A stretch of DNA of 64,000 nucleotides from Streptomyces marispadix (GTDB lineage: Bacteria; Actinomycetota; Actinomycetes; Streptomycetales; Streptomycetaceae). Below the pieces are notes generated by a model that saw only the letters and a program-made list of their open reading frames with translations, made no database searches and was not told the origin of the DNA. Below, piece by piece: positions 20,101-28,440 of this stretch; the first letter of the stretch is position 1, and every line of letters starts with the position of its first letter. Where the stretch lies: assembly GCF_022524345.1 (NCBI RefSeq), contig NZ_JAKWJU010000002.1:868001-932000 (forward strand), written 5' to 3'. Both the position numbers and the translations under genes were made by a program.

Positions 20101-21007
20101 CATCTCCGGCTTCTTCCGTGACGCGTTCCCGCATGTGGTGGCCATGGTCGACGACGCCGTAAGGGCGGTGGCGGAGCTGGAGGAGCCCGCCGACCGCAAC
20201 TTCGTGCGGGCGCACGCCGACGAGGACACCGAGGCGCACGGCGACCGCCGCCGGGCCACGTCCCGCATCTTCGGCTCCAAGCCCGGCGCGTACGGCGCGG
20301 GCCTGCTGCCGCTGATCGACGCCCGCAACTGGCGCTCCGACGCGGACCTCGCGGAGGTCTACGCGGTGTGGGGCGGCTACGCCTATGGACGCGGACTGGA
20401 CGGGCGTCCCGCACGCGGCGACATGGAGGCCGCGTTCCGGCGCATCCAGGTCGCGGCGAAGAACGTCGACACCCGCGAGCACGACATCGCCGACGCCGAC
20501 GACTACTTCCAGTACCACGGCGGGATGGTCGCCACCGTCCGCCATCTGACGGGCGAGTCCCCCGAGGCGTACATCGGGGACTCGGCGGTGCCGGACCGCG
20601 TCAAGACCCGCACCCTCGGGGAGGAGACGCACCGCGTCTTCCGCGCCCGCGTCGTCAACCCGCGCTGGATGGCGGCGATGCGCCGACACGGCTACAAGGG
20701 CGCCTTCGAGATGGCGGCGACCGTGGACTACCTCTTCGGCTACGACGCGACGGCCGGCGTCGTCGACGACTGGATGTACGAGAAGCTCGCCGCCGAGTAC
20801 GTATTCGCCCCCGAGAACCAGGAGTTCATGAAGCGCTCCAATCCATGGGCGCTGCGCGGCATCGCCGAGCGGATGCTGGAGGCCGCCGACCGTGGCCTTT
20901 GGCAGGAGCCCGATCCGGGGACCCTGGAGCGGCTGCGCGAGACGTATCTGGAGCTGGAGGGCGACTTGGAGGGCGGCCCCGAGGACGACCCGGAGGACGA
21001 CGGATGA
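17189..21007 (+). CDS. cobN: Cobaltochelatase large subunit CobN
   Basis: The 1272-residue catalytic subunit of the ATP-dependent cobalt chelatase acts on hydrogenobyrinic acid a,c-diamide (late insertion). It is related to the magnesium chelatase H subunit. Landmarks are [59 protein letters not shown] and [21 protein letters not shown] hydrophilic insert rich in Arg, Glu and Thr (about residues 195-240) is unusual for the core and probably disordered. It overlaps cobQ upstream. Its stop overlaps the start of a small ORF that bridges to the ChlD-type subunit gene. Confidence 0.95.
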   Translation: MSTVLLLSTSDTDLLAARASGAAYRIANPTRVDAAEDLPGLLEGADIAVVRLLGGKRAWEDGLAALKASSVPTVLLGGEAVPDAELMAESSVPSGVVAEALRYLVEGGPENLRQLAGFLSDTVLMSGEGFEPPAAMPEFGVHGAREQRPGRPTVGVLFYRAHELAGNTAFVDVLCDAIEDAGANALPVYCGSLRGAVDTRRRAGAGSDEERPQDEETGTATGTRPRRSRDGARTRPRSADPELYELLGRADALVTTVLAAGGTRAGDASAGGDDETWDIGALAELDVPLLQGMCLTTTREAWSESDAALSPMDAAMQVAIPEFDGRLITVPFSFKEEGPDGVPVYAADPERARRVAGIAVRHAALRHKPNSEKKLALVFTAYPTKHSRVGNAVGLDTPASAVKLLDALRDAGYRVEGHPDDGDELIHRLIAAGGHDVEWLTEEQLAAAPARVPLKDYREWFARLDPGLRAEMTEAWGEPPGSLYVDGDEIVLASLRFGNVVVLIQPPRGFGENPIAIYHDPDMPPSHHYLAAYRWIESAESEGGFGADAIVHMGKHGTMEWLPGKGLGLSAACAPDPVLGDLPLVYPFIVNDPGEGTQAKRRGHATVVDHLVPPMARADSYGDLAKLEQLLDEYALVSDLDPAKAPAVRSQIWTLVRAAELHHDLHVEEQPGEDEFDDFVMHVDGWLCEIKDVQIRDGLHILGGGPEGEPRVNLALAVLRSAQVWGGVSGALPGLRAALAAHFGLVEGELLAEPGARADVPEELAKLAEGPSRTASDAVDLLERLARTLVEEMEARDWSEEQAAPVVAGVLGVGPADAVRVLEFAAKEVVPRLARTTDEIGNVLHALDGGYIPAGPSGSPTRGLVNTLPTGRNFYSVDPKAIPSRLSWDVGSALADSLVQRHLDDTGEYPRSVGLTVWGTSCMRTQGDDIAEILALLGCRPVWDDASRRVTGFEVVPLEELGRPRIDVSVRISGFFRDAFPHVVAMVDDAVRAVAELEEPADRNFVRAHADEDTEAHGDRRRATSRIFGSKPGAYGAGLLPLIDARNWRSDADLAEVYAVWGGYAYGRGLDGRPARGDMEAAFRRIQVAAKNVDTREHDIADADDYFQYHGGMVATVRHLTGESPEAYIGDSAVPDRVKTRTLGEETHRVFRARVVNPRWMAAMRRHGYKGAFEMAATVDYLFGYDATAGVVDDWMYEKLAAEYVFAPENQEFMKRSNPWALRGIAERMLEAADRGLWQEPDPGTLERLRETYLELEGDLEGGPEDDPEDDG

Positions 21008-21174
21008 CGGCGGCGACCGCGCGTGCCGCACAACCGCGTGGCGCCGACCCGCGCATCGAACCCCCGCGTACCGCACACCCGCGTACAGCACATCCGCGAA
21101 GCGCACACCTCGACTCCGGCCGCGTGCAAGGCAGTTCGTGCCGGCGGCCGTACCAGGGAGGCAAGAGGGCATGA
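21004..21174 (+). CDS. Small coupled ORF with PRTAH repeats, between cobN and chlD-type gene
   Basis: A 56-codon frame is locked at both ends by ATGA overlaps: its ATG (21004) overlaps the cobN stop and its TGA (21172-21174) overlaps the next gene's ATG (21171). Codons 21-35 are three tandem copies of a 15-nt unit encoding PRTAH, PRTAH, PRSAH (21064-21108). Most differences between copies are synonymous, which favours translation. The product is basic and Pro/His-rich with a late Cys, and no family was recognised. It may simply be a coupling bridge, or a small metal-handling peptide. Confidence 0.45.
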   Translation: MTAATARAAQPRGADPRIEPPRTAHPRTAHPRSAHLDSGRVQGSSCRRPYQGGKRA

Positions 21175-23420
21175 GCACCCCCTATCCGTTCACCGCACTC
21201 GTCGGAATGCGGGACATGCAGCTCGGGCTGCTGCTGAACTCGGTGAACCCGGCCATCGGCGGCGTCCTCATCCGCGGTGAGAAGGGCACCGCCAAGAGCA
21301 CGGCCGTAAGGGCGCTCTCGGCGCTGCTGCCGCGCCTCGAGGTCGTGCCGGGCTGCCGCTTCTCCTGCGATCCGGCGGCGCCCGACCCGGCGTGCCCCGA
21401 CGGCCCGCACGGCGACGGAGCGCCCGGAGACAGCCGCGCGGCCCGGCTGGTGGAGCTGCCGGTGGGCGCGTCCGAGGACCGTCTCGTCGGCGCGCTCGAC
21501 ATCGAACGGGCCCTGTCGGAGGGCGTGAAGGCGTTCGAGCCGGGCCTGCTGGCCGACGCGCACCGCGGTGTGCTCTATGTCGACGAGGTCAACCTGCTCC
21601 ACGACCACCTCGTGGATCTGCTGCTGGACGCCGCCGCCATGGGTTCGTCGTACGTGGAACGTGAGGGCGTGTCCGTACGGCATGCCGCACGGTTCCTGCT
21701 CGTAGGCACGATGAACCCCGAAGAGGGCGAGCTGCGGCCGCAGTTGCTGGACCGCTTCGGGCTGACCGTGGAGGTGACGGCGTCCCGCGAGACGGACGAG
21801 CGTGTGGACGTGGTGCGCCGACGGCTCGCCTACGACGCCGACCCGGAGGGATTCGCCGCGACTTGGGCGGCGGAGGAGGACGCGCTGCGTCAACGGATCG
21901 CGGCGGCAAGGGAGTTGCTGCCTCGGGTACGCCTCGGTGACGCGGCGCTACGGCAGATCGCCGCGACGTGCGCGGCGTTCGAAGTGGACGGGATGCGCGC
22001 GGACCTGGTGATGGCGCGTACCGCCACGGCGCTGGCGGCCTGGGCGGGACGTACCGACGTCACGGCCGAGGACGTGCGGCAGGCGGCGCTGCTGGCGCTC
22101 CCGCACCGCCGCAGGCGCAATCCGTTCGACGCTCCCGGGCTGGACGAGGAGAAGCTCGACGAGACGCTTCGCGGGCATGCGGGCGCCGACGACGACGCGG
22201 ACGGCGAAGCCGACCCCGACGGAGAGGACGGCGACGACGACCCGGACCCCGACGGCCCCGGCGGCGGGCGTCCACCGCAGGACGGCCCGCCCGAGGACCC
22301 CCCGCAGGGCGAGACGTCACTGCCCGGCCAGCGGGAGCGGGCCCAGGACGAACGGCAGGACCGGCAGGCACCGGTGCCGCCCTCCGCCTCCGCGCCGGAG
22401 GGCGGGCAGGACGAGGAAGACGGCAGCGGCGAGGGACCGTCCACGGGCCAGGCCCAGGAGAAGCCCGCCGCCTCCGCCTCCGAGCCGTTCCGCGCCCGCA
22501 CCCTGCGCGTACCGGGACTCGGCGAGGGCGCCTCCGGCAACCGCTCACGGGCCCGTACCGCGCACGGACGCACCACCGGGGCCCGCAGGCCGCAGGGTGT
22601 GCTCGGGCGGCTGCATCTCGCGGCCACCGTGCAGGCGGCGGCACCGCATCAGCGCGCCCGCGGACGCGAGGGGCGCGGCCTGGTGCTGCGCCGTGACGAT
22701 CTGCGTGAGGTCGTACGCGAGGGGCGCGAGGGCAACCTGGTGCTCTTCGTGGTGGACGCCTCGGGTTCCATGGCGGCACGGCAGCGGATGAGCGCCGTCA
22801 AGGGCGCCGTGCTGTCGCTGCTGCTGGACGCATATCAGCGGCGCGACAAGGTCGGCATGGTCACCTTCCGCCGGGTCGGGGCGGAGGTCGCGCTGCCGCC
22901 CACCTCTTCCGTGGACGCAGCCGCAGCCCGGCTGGAGTCGCTGCCCACCGGGGGGCGTACGCCGCTGGCGGCCGGGCTGCTCAAGGCGCGAGAAGTGCTG
23001 CGCGTGGAGCGGATGCGCGACCCCGCGCGCCGTCCGCTGGTGGTCACCGTCACAGACGGGCGGGCCACCGGCGGCGCCGAGCCGGTGGCCCGCGCCCGGC
23101 GTGCGGCGCGCCTGCTGGCGGCCGACGGGACGGCGTCGGTAGTGCTCGACTGCGAATCCGGGCCGGTGCGGCTGGGGCTCGCGGACGCCCTCGCCGCCGA
23201 TCTCGGCGGTGAGGCGGTCACGTTGGAGGAGCTGCGGGCCGAGGCGGTCACGGATCTCGTACGGCACGCCACCGGCACCCGTGCCACGGGCGCGACGGCG
23301 GACGCCACGGCCCCGGCGGGGACGCCCGCGTCGACTCCGGCGGGGACGCCCGCAGCGGGAGGAGCGTCCGCGGCGCGGAACTCCCCGCGGATCCGGCAGC
23401 AGAATCGGAGGGCCGCGTAG
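21171..23420 (+). CDS. Cobalt/magnesium chelatase ATPase subunit (ChlI-ChlD fusion type)
   Basis: The 749-residue protein supplies ATPase and integrin-like functions to the CobN chelatase. The N-terminal AAA+ module has Walker A GEKGTAKS (36-43), Walker B VLYVDEVNLL and GTMNPEEGELRPQLLDRFGL. A long acidic and Pro/Gly-rich linker follows (about 330-460). The C-terminal von Willebrand A domain has the MIDAS DASGS (529-533). It therefore unites the roles of BchI/BchD (or CobS/CobT) in one chain. The ATG at 21171 with GGGAGGCAAGAGGGC upstream was preferred over longer frames reaching into cobN. Confidence 0.92.
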   Translation: MSTPYPFTALVGMRDMQLGLLLNSVNPAIGGVLIRGEKGTAKSTAVRALSALLPRLEVVPGCRFSCDPAAPDPACPDGPHGDGAPGDSRAARLVELPVGASEDRLVGALDIERALSEGVKAFEPGLLADAHRGVLYVDEVNLLHDHLVDLLLDAAAMGSSYVEREGVSVRHAARFLLVGTMNPEEGELRPQLLDRFGLTVEVTASRETDERVDVVRRRLAYDADPEGFAATWAAEEDALRQRIAAARELLPRVRLGDAALRQIAATCAAFEVDGMRADLVMARTATALAAWAGRTDVTAEDVRQAALLALPHRRRRNPFDAPGLDEEKLDETLRGHAGADDDADGEADPDGEDGDDDPDPDGPGGGRPPQDGPPEDPPQGETSLPGQRERAQDERQDRQAPVPPSASAPEGGQDEEDGSGEGPSTGQAQEKPAASASEPFRARTLRVPGLGEGASGNRSRARTAHGRTTGARRPQGVLGRLHLAATVQAAAPHQRARGREGRGLVLRRDDLREVVREGREGNLVLFVVDASGSMAARQRMSAVKGAVLSLLLDAYQRRDKVGMVTFRRVGAEVALPPTSSVDAAAARLESLPTGGRTPLAAGLLKAREVLRVERMRDPARRPLVVTVTDGRATGGAEPVARARRAARLLAADGTASVVLDCESGPVRLGLADALAADLGGEAVTLEELRAEAVTDLVRHATGTRATGATADATAPAGTPASTPAGTPAAGGASAARNSPRIRQQNRRAA

Positions 23421-24019
23421 TGCCGAAGGGACAGCCCAGCTCCGTACCGGACGACGGGCTCACCACACGTCAGCGCCGCAACCGGCCGCTTCTCGCGGTG
23501 CACACGGGCCCCGGCAAGGGCAAGTCGACGGCCGCTTTCGGGCTCGCGCTGCGGGCCTGGAACCAGGGGTGGCCGATCGGGGTGTTCCAGTTCGTGAAGT
23601 CGGCCAAGTGGAAGGTCGGCGAGGAGCGTGCGCTTCGGGTGCTGGGCGCGAGCGGCGAGGGCGGCGCCGTCGACTGGCACAAGATGGGCGAGGGCTGGTC
23701 CTGGATCCAGCGCGACGGCGAGATGAGCAGCGAGGAGGCCGCCCGCGAGGGCTGGGAGCAGGTCAAGCGGGACCTGGCCGCCGAGACGTACCGCCTTTAC
23801 GTGCTCGACGAGTTCGCTTACCCGATGCACTGGGGCTGGGTCGACGTCGGCGAGGTCGTGTCGGTGCTGAGGGACCGTCCCGGCACCCAGCACGTGGTCG
23901 TCACCGGACGCCACGCTCCGCGTGAACTGATCGACGCGGCCGATCTGGTCACCGAGATGTCCAAGGTGAAGCACCCCATGGACACGGGCCAGAAGGGCCA
24001 GCGGGGCATCGAGTGGTGA
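23420..24019 (+). CDS. cobO: Cob(I)yrinic acid a,c-diamide adenosyltransferase CobO
   Basis: 199 residues from a GTG that shares one base with the preceding TAG stop. This is the CobO/BtuR/CobA-type corrinoid adenosyltransferase, which forms the Co-C bond using ATP. Evidence is the P-loop TGPGKGKST (29-37), GVFQFVKSAKWKVGEERAL, HKMGEGWSWI, LYVLDEFAYPMHWGWVD and VTGRHAPRELIDAADLVTEM, all characteristic of the family. Length is normal. cobB starts 5 nt after the stop. Confidence 0.96.
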   Translation: MPKGQPSSVPDDGLTTRQRRNRPLLAVHTGPGKGKSTAAFGLALRAWNQGWPIGVFQFVKSAKWKVGEERALRVLGASGEGGAVDWHKMGEGWSWIQRDGEMSSEEAAREGWEQVKRDLAAETYRLYVLDEFAYPMHWGWVDVGEVVSVLRDRPGTQHVVVTGRHAPRELIDAADLVTEMSKVKHPMDTGQKGQRGIEW

Positions 24020-24023
24020 GTGC

Positions 24024-25433
24024 ATGAGCGAGCGCTGCGTGAACCCTCCGCGTCTCGTCGTCGCGGCTCCGTCCTCCGGCAGCGGCAAGACGACGGTGGC
24101 GACGGGGCTGATGGCCGCCTTCACCGAGGCGGGCCTGACCGTCTCACCGCACAAGACCGGTCCCGACTACATCGATCCGGGCTATCACGCCCTGGCCACG
24201 GGCCGTCCGGGACGCAACCTCGACGCGTATCTGTGCGGTCCCGAGCTGGTCGCCCCGCTGTTCGCGCATGCCGCCGCCGGTACCCAACTGGCCGTCGTAG
24301 AGGGCGTGATGGGCCTGTACGACGGCGCCGGCGGCGCCGGTGAGCTGGCCTCGACGGCGCAGGTGGCGAAGCTGCTGAGGGCGCCGGTGGTGCTGGTAGT
24401 GGACGCCTCGTCGCAGTCGCGTTCGGTCGCGGCGCTGGTGCACGGCTTCGCGTCGTGGGACCCGGAGGTGCGGGTGGCGGGGGTGGTGCTCAACAAGGTC
24501 GCCTCCGACCGTCACGAGGCCCTGCTGCGGGAGGCGCTGGACGGCTGCGGTGTGCCGGTGCTCGGCGCGCTGCGCCGCGACGCGGACTGCGACGCCCCGT
24601 CCCGCCATCTCGGTCTGGTGCCGGCGGCCGAACGCCGCGCGGAGGCCGTGGAATCGGTGGCCGCGCTGGCCGCCCGTGTGCGTGCGGGCTGCGACCTGGA
24701 GGCGCTGCTGGCGCTGGCGCGCAGCGCTCCCCCGCTGCCGGTGACTCCCTGGGAACCGGCGGCCGAAGTGCGTGCGGCGGACGGTCGGTCCGTCCCTGCG
24801 GCCGCACCCGGGGCACGTCCGCGCATAGCGGTCGCGGGCGGTCCCGCCTTCACCTTCTCCTACGCCGAGCACGCCGAACTGCTGCACGCCGCGGGCGCCG
24901 AGACCGTCACCTTCGATCCGCTGCACGACGAGGCGCTGCCCGAGGGCACACGAGGTCTCGTCATCGGCGGCGGCTTCCCCGAGGTGTACGGGCCGCAGTT
25001 GTCGGCGAACAAGGCGCTGCGGGCCGACGTACGGCGGCTGGTCCTCGACGGCGGCCCGGTGGCGGCCGAGTGCGCGGGGCTGCTGTATCTCTCGCGCGAA
25101 CTGGACGGCGAGGAGATGTGCGCCGTACTCGACGGCTCGGCACGGATGACGGAGCGGCTCACGCTCGGCTACCGCGAGGCCGTGGCCGTCGACGACAGCG
25201 TCCTGGCGCCCGCCGGACTGCGGGTGCGGGGGCATGAGTTCCACCGCACCGCCGTCACGCCGGCCACCGGCGGCGAGCCCGCGTGGGGCGTCGTACGGCC
25301 CGAGCGGCGCAGGGAGGGCTTCGTGGGCGGCCCCTTCGGCAACGTCCACGCCTCGTATCTGCATGTGCACTGGGCCTCCGCTCCCGTGATGGCCCGCCGG
25401 TTCGTGGAGAGGTGTGTCCCGTGCCAAGACTGA
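24024..25433 (+). CDS. cobB: Hydrogenobyrinic/cobyrinic acid a,c-diamide synthase CobB/CbiA
   Basis: The 469-residue glutamine amidotransferase amidates the a and c side chains. The N-terminal ATP-binding domain has APSSGSGKTTVATGL (15-29) and the family-specific HKTGPDYIDPGYHALATGR. The C-terminal glutaminase has GGGFPEVYGPQLS and AAECAGLLYL with the nucleophile at Cys350, and the His near GNVHASYLHVHW. It overlaps cobI by 13 nt. Which corrin it uses depends on whether cobalt is already present (CbiA) or not (CobB). With CobN in the operon the CobB role is likelier. Confidence 0.95.
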   Translation: MSERCVNPPRLVVAAPSSGSGKTTVATGLMAAFTEAGLTVSPHKTGPDYIDPGYHALATGRPGRNLDAYLCGPELVAPLFAHAAAGTQLAVVEGVMGLYDGAGGAGELASTAQVAKLLRAPVVLVVDASSQSRSVAALVHGFASWDPEVRVAGVVLNKVASDRHEALLREALDGCGVPVLGALRRDADCDAPSRHLGLVPAAERRAEAVESVAALAARVRAGCDLEALLALARSAPPLPVTPWEPAAEVRAADGRSVPAAAPGARPRIAVAGGPAFTFSYAEHAELLHAAGAETVTFDPLHDEALPEGTRGLVIGGGFPEVYGPQLSANKALRADVRRLVLDGGPVAAECAGLLYLSRELDGEEMCAVLDGSARMTERLTLGYREAVAVDDSVLAPAGLRVRGHEFHRTAVTPATGGEPAWGVVRPERRREGFVGGPFGNVHASYLHVHWASAPVMARRFVERCVPCQD

Positions 25434-26170
25434 CCGGAGTGGGCGTCGGCCCCGGCGATCCGGAGCTGGTGACCGTGAAGGGCGTGAACGCCCTGCGCGA
25501 CGCCGGTGTCGTGGTCGTACCGGTGATGGAGGACGGCGGCACCGGCCGAGCGGAGGCGACGGTGCTGCACTACGTCGACGCGTCGAAGGTCGTACGGGTC
25601 GTCTTCGCGCTGAACGAGCACAGCGACCGGGCACGGCGGGAGGCCGCCTGGGACGCGGCAGGCGCACGCGTGGCCCGGCTGCTGGGCGCACACGGCTCGG
25701 TGGCCTTCGCGACCATCGGAGACCCCAACGTCTACTCCACGTTCGGCTATCTCGCGCAGACCGTGCGCCAGTCGGTGCCGGGGGTGGCGGTGGAGACGGT
25801 TCCCGGCGTCACCGCCATGCAGGACCTCGCGGCCCGCAGCGGAGCGATCCTCACGGAGGGCACGGAACCGCTGACGCTGGTGCCGGTGACGGCGGGAATC
25901 GCCGTGCTGCGGCGGGCACTTGAGGGCCCGGGGACCGTCGTGGCGTACAAGTTCGGGCGGCTGGCCGCCGAGGTCGCGGAGGTGCTGCGGGAGACGGGCC
26001 GCATCGACGGCGCGGTGTGGGGCTCCTCGCTGGGGCTGCCCGGCGAATCGATCCGGCACGCCGACGAGGCCGCCCCGCAGGGCGGCGAACCGGAGGAGGG
26101 CGAGCGGCTGCCGTATCTGTCGACGCTGATCGCCCCAGCCCGGCGGGATGCACGAGGAGGCAAGCTGTGA
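25421..26170 (+). CDS. cobI: Precorrin-2 C20-methyltransferase CobI/CbiL
   Basis: 249 residues from a GTG at 25421 inside the cobB 3' end. It is a canonical tetrapyrrole methylase: LTGVGVGPGDPELVTVKGV (start of the SAM fold), VAFATIGDPNVYSTFGYL (the GDP.vySt motif of C20 methylases), and VPGVTAMQDLAARSG. It methylates precorrin-2 (or cobalt-precorrin-2) at C20. The stop overlaps the cobM start as GTGA. Confidence 0.93.
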   Translation: MPRLTGVGVGPGDPELVTVKGVNALRDAGVVVVPVMEDGGTGRAEATVLHYVDASKVVRVVFALNEHSDRARREAAWDAAGARVARLLGAHGSVAFATIGDPNVYSTFGYLAQTVRQSVPGVAVETVPGVTAMQDLAARSGAILTEGTEPLTLVPVTAGIAVLRRALEGPGTVVAYKFGRLAAEVAEVLRETGRIDGAVWGSSLGLPGESIRHADEAAPQGGEPEEGERLPYLSTLIAPARRDARGGKL

Positions 26171-27066
26171 GCGTCGACTCAGGCGGTACGAGAACCGGTT
26201 CGGACGGCATGCCCGAGACGGGCGGCGGCGGGGCGGACGCCGACCGCGCCAAGGTGACGATCGTCGGCGCCGGTCCGGGCGCCGCGGATCTGCTCACCTT
26301 CCGCGCGGCACGCGCCATCGCGGAGGCGGACGTCGTCATCTGGGCGGCGAGCCTCGTACAGGAGGCGGTGCTCGAACACGCCCGCCCCGGCGCGGAGATC
26401 CTCGACTCGGCTTCGATGTCGCTGGAGGACGTCGTCGCCGTCTACGAGCGTGCCCGGCGGCAGGGCCTGAAGGTGGCCAGAATCCACTCCGGCGACCCGG
26501 CGCTGTGGGGCGGCACTCAGGAACAGGCCGACAGATGCGCCGACTTGGGCATCCCGGTGGAGATCGTGCCGGGCGTGGCGTCGTTCTCGGCGGTGGCCGC
26601 GCTCGCGGGCCGGGAGCTGACGGTGCCGGAGGTCGCGCAGTCGGTGATCCTCACACGGCTGGGCGGCGGCAAGACGCCGATGCCGCCGGGCGAGGAGGTA
26701 CGGGAGTTCGCACGGCACGGCACGACGATGGCGCTGTTCCTCTCGGCGGCGCGTTCGGGGCAGTTGCGCGACGAACTCCTCGACGGCGGCTACCCGGAGG
26801 ACACGCCCGTCGTGGTCGCCTACCAGGCGACCTGGCCGGAGGAGCTGCTGCTGCGCTGCACGGTCGGCACGCTGGAGGAGACCGTCAAGGAGCACAAGCT
26901 CTGGAAGCACACGCTCTTCCTGGTGGGTCCGGCGCTGTCCGCCTCGGGCACGCGCTCGCATCTGTACCACCCGGGGCACTTCCACGGTTTCCGGCGTGCG
27001 GACCCGGAGGCGCGGCGCGCGCTGCGTGCGGCGGCCCGTACGGCCCGGACGGCTGCGGGCGGCTGA
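26167..27066 (+). CDS. cobM: Precorrin-4 C11-methyltransferase CobM/CbiF
   Basis: 299 residues from a GTG overlapping the cobI stop. After a Gly-rich leader of about 30 residues, the tetrapyrrole-methylase domain starts at VTIVGAGPGAADLLTFRAAR. The segment HSGDPALWGGTQEQADRC is diagnostic of C11 methylases, followed by VPGVASFSAVAALAGRELT and LTRLGGGKTPMP. The tail LYHPGHFHGFR is also typical. It methylates precorrin-4 at C11. cbiD begins 3 nt after the stop. Confidence 0.94.
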   Translation: MSVDSGGTRTGSDGMPETGGGGADADRAKVTIVGAGPGAADLLTFRAARAIAEADVVIWAASLVQEAVLEHARPGAEILDSASMSLEDVVAVYERARRQGLKVARIHSGDPALWGGTQEQADRCADLGIPVEIVPGVASFSAVAALAGRELTVPEVAQSVILTRLGGGKTPMPPGEEVREFARHGTTMALFLSAARSGQLRDELLDGGYPEDTPVVVAYQATWPEELLLRCTVGTLEETVKEHKLWKHTLFLVGPALSASGTRSHLYHPGHFHGFRRADPEARRALRAAARTARTAAGG

Positions 27067-27069
27067 GCG

Positions 27070-28440
27070 ATGACCACCGGTCACGGCTCCGCCGGCGGCG
27101 AGCAGCCGGAGACGCCCGAGACGCCCGGAGCGCCCGCGCGGGAGCGGCCGGGCGTCCGAGGCGTGCCCGGCTCGGGCGCGTCGAATGCCGGGGGGCCCAA
27201 GTCCGGTGCGCCTGGGGCCGGTCGGGAGGGCTCGGGTCCGTCGGGGCCCGGCCCCTCGGGGTCCGGTTCGGAGGGCACCGGTTCGGAGGGTCCGGAGCTG
27301 CGTGAGCCCGGTCTTCCCCGTACGGCCAAGGCCCGCCCCAAGGCGCTGCGTACCGGCTGGACCACGGGCACTTGCGCCTCCGCCGCCGCACGCGCCGCCG
27401 CGCTCCATCTGGCTACGGGACGCCCCCAGCCATGGGTGGAGGTGGCGCTGCCTTCGGGGCGGCGGGTGACGTTCGCGGTGGAGCGTTCCGCCGAGCTGAG
27501 GCGGGGACGTACGGAGGCGGTGGTGGTCAAGGACGCGGGCGACGACCCCGACGTGACACACGGTTCGCATCTGACGGCCACGGTGAGCTGGCGCGAGGGC
27601 GCGCCGGGTCTGGCACTGCACGGCGGAGTCGGCGTCGGCGTCGTCACAAGACCAGGGCTGGGGCTGGAAGTCGGCGGCCCGGCCATCAACCCGGTGCCGC
27701 GTCGCATGATCGGCCAGGCGGTCGGCGAGGTCATCGACCTGGGCACGCACGGCGTGGATGTGACGGTCAGCGTGCCGGACGGCGAGGTGCGTGCCCGTAA
27801 GACCACCAACGCCAAGTTGGGGATTCTGGGCGGCATTTCGATCCTGGGCACGACGGGGATCGTCAGGCCCTTCTCCACCGCCTCGTGGCGCGCGAGCGTC
27901 GAGCAGGCCGTCTCGGTGGCGGCGGCGCAGGGCGTGCCCGCGGTCGTGCTGTGCACCGGAGGCCGCACGGAGAAGGGCGCGATGGAACTGCTGCCGCAAC
28001 TGGCGTCCGTGAGCTTCGTGGAGGTCGGCGACTTCACGGGCGCGGCACTGCGGCGGGCGGTCGAGGGCGGCGTGCCGCATGTGGTCTTCATCGGCATGGC
28101 GGGGAAGTTGACGAAGCTGGCGTCGGGGGTGCTGATGACGCACTACACCCGCTCGAAGGTCGATACGGCCCTGCTCGCGGAGATCACCCGTACCGGCGGA
28201 GGCACGGCTTCCCTCGTGGAGCGGGTCGCCCATGCGAACACCGCACGCCACGCCTACGAACTCTGGGAGTCCGCCGGTCTGCTGGAGAGCGCCGGCAGCG
28301 AACTGTGCCGCCGCGTCGCGCGGGTGATGGCCCGCTTCACCGACGACGCGGTGACGGCGGAGGCGGGAATGGTCGACTTCACCGGACGCACCCTGGTCGC
28401 CTCGTCCCGACTGCCGGACGGCGGGGGGCTGTTGCCGTGA
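27070..28440 (+). CDS. cbiD: Cobalt-precorrin-5B C1-methyltransferase CbiD
   Basis: 456 residues. The CbiD core begins at about residue 95 with RTGWTTGTCASAAARAAALH and includes GVGVVTRPGLGLEVGGPAINPVPR, ILGGISILGTTGIVRP and CTGGRTEKGA. The first 85-90 residues are a Gly/Ser/Pro-rich, repetitive and probably disordered extension not needed by the family; the true start could lie later, but ATG 27070 sits 3 nt after cobM. CbiD belongs to the 'anaerobic' cobalt-early route and coexists here with late-route enzymes. Confidence 0.9.
   Translation: MTTGHGSAGGEQPETPETPGAPARERPGVRGVPGSGASNAGGPKSGAPGAGREGSGPSGPGPSGSGSEGTGSEGPELREPGLPRTAKARPKALRTGWTTGTCASAAARAAALHLATGRPQPWVEVALPSGRRVTFAVERSAELRRGRTEAVVVKDAGDDPDVTHGSHLTATVSWREGAPGLALHGGVGVGVVTRPGLGLEVGGPAINPVPRRMIGQAVGEVIDLGTHGVDVTVSVPDGEVRARKTTNAKLGILGGISILGTTGIVRPFSTASWRASVEQAVSVAAAQGVPAVVLCTGGRTEKGAMELLPQLASVSFVEVGDFTGAALRRAVEGGVPHVVFIGMAGKLTKLASGVLMTHYTRSKVDTALLAEITRTGGGTASLVERVAHANTARHAYELWESAGLLESAGSELCRRVARVMARFTDDAVTAEAGMVDFTGRTLVASSRLPDGGGLLP

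Noticed and set aside
20892..21170. Longer start for the ChlD-type gene reaching into cobN
   Set aside because: The ATG at 21171 has a good ribosome-binding site and begins the conserved AAA+ region; the upstream part is the cobN 3' end in another frame.
18347..21178. A 943-codon antisense ORF opposite cobN
   Set aside because: Long open frames on the opposite strand are normal in G+C-rich coding DNA. The antisense product is composition-driven (His/Arg/Val rich) with no domain, while cobN is fully recognisable.
26179..28251. Long antisense ORF opposite cobM and cbiD
   Set aside because: Same G+C shadow effect; the sense genes carry intact family motifs.
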